From: CAYSDL01 sp964429875 | GTDB lineage: Bacteria; Fidelibacterota; Marinisomatia; SCGC-AAA003-L08; D37C17 | Assembly (NCBI GenBank): GCA_964429875.1 | Contig: CAYSDL010000038.1 | Span: forward strand, 1-13,953 | Direction: 5' to 3' | DNA: 13,953 nucleotides | Shown: positions 13,769-13,953 of the stretch, one piece after another | Position numbering within the stretch: position 1 is the first letter of the stretch | Layout of the letters: each line of letters opens with the position of its first letter | Program-made: the position numbers and the translations under genes | The notes under the pieces: generated by a model | Seen by the model: the letters and a program-made list of their open reading frames with translations, nothing else | Databases searched by the model: none | What the model was told of the DNA's origin: nothing

Positions 13769-13953
13769 ATGCTAAGTGATAGAAAAATAGAAGAAAGAAA
13801 TTTAAGAAAGCATCGGATTATTGAAGGTGCTTTAAAGGTATTTAATGAAGTAGGAATTGAAAAAACTACAATGGATGAAATAGCAGTTGAATCTGGTTTT
13901 GGAAAGGCTACACTGTATTATTATTTTACTTCAAAAGATGAAGTTTTTGTTGA
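13769..13953 (+). CDS. TetR-family transcriptional regulator, N-terminal part only (runs off the window)
   Basis: 61 complete codons are visible before the window ends. The sequence RIIEGALKVFNEVGIEKTT, then MDEIAVESGFGKATLYYYF and TSKDEVF, is a textbook TetR helix-turn-helix: a helix-1 hydrophobic pattern, a turn G-(x)-T-T, I-A-x-x-(S)-G, and the recognition helix ending in LYYYF-x-S-K-D/E. The ligand-binding domain is outside the window, so the effector and targets are unknown. A 66-bp spacer with a near-palindrome separates it from nth, so it probably has its own promoter. Confidence 0.93.
   Translation, partial: MLSDRKIEERNLRKHRIIEGALKVFNEVGIEKTTMDEIAVESGFGKATLYYYFTSKDEVFV

Overview
The window is a gene-dense, very AT-rich stretch of bacterial chromosome (roughly 28-30% G+C by eye). 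It carries about 17 protein genes, four tRNA genes and almost no spacer. Most genes lack a recognisable Shine-Dalgarno sequence: starts follow A/T-only leaders or sit in ATGA/GTGA stop-start overlaps. The fumarylacetoacetate hydrolase and the fused alpha+beta 2-oxoacid dehydrogenase E1 look like versions found in the Bacteroidota/FCB assemblage. An AT-rich marine FCB-type lineage (for example Neomarinimicrobiota or a relative) is my best guess, but it is an inference and not secure. UGA is an ordinary stop here (genes end in TGA at 819, 1259, 5619, 11476 and 13058), so the genetic code is standard.

Layout. (1) 1-49: the 5' part of a minus-strand tRNA-Ala(GGC), cut by the window edge. (2) 184-2425: a three-gene overlapping operon of envelope proteins: a membrane-anchored rhodanese, a DoxX/MauE-type membrane protein, and a secreted metallophosphatase/5'-nucleotidase-like protein. 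The third gene has an in-frame TGA exactly where the family has the second Cys of its CGC motif, and a stem-loop fitting the bacterial SECIS pattern follows it. It is therefore a candidate selenoprotein, and this is the main discovery of the window. (3) 2511-2781: a tRNA-Gly(GCC), tRNA-Cys(GCA), tRNA-Leu(UAA) cluster that runs, with only 11 nt between, into a LysE/RhtC-type exporter. (4) 2793-5619: exporter, cyclic-nucleotide-binding-like membrane protein, PduO-type cob(I)alamin adenosyltransferase and MscS channel, all tightly spaced. (5) 5616-9737: catabolic genes: fumarylacetoacetate hydrolase, fused 2-oxoacid dehydrogenase E1, and glutaryl-CoA dehydrogenase, the last with its own clear ribosome binding site. 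Together they suggest aromatic/branched/lysine-type amino acid breakdown. (6) 9781-10542, minus strand: a DUF457/YdjM-type membrane metal-dependent hydrolase, convergent with the previous gene. (7) 10610-13702: a compact operon of an unrecognised 288-residue protein, an MBL-fold hydrolase, a DUF309 protein, a stand-alone receiver-like protein and endonuclease III. (8) 13769 to the end: the N-terminal part of a TetR-family regulator with a near-palindrome just upstream.

In the first operon all three products carry a reactive-thiol type motif: the rhodanese Cys loop, C-G-C in the DoxX/MauE protein, and C-G-(UGA) in the phosphatase. They may work together in thiol or sulfur/selenium chemistry at the cell envelope. 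This rests on gene order and motifs only.
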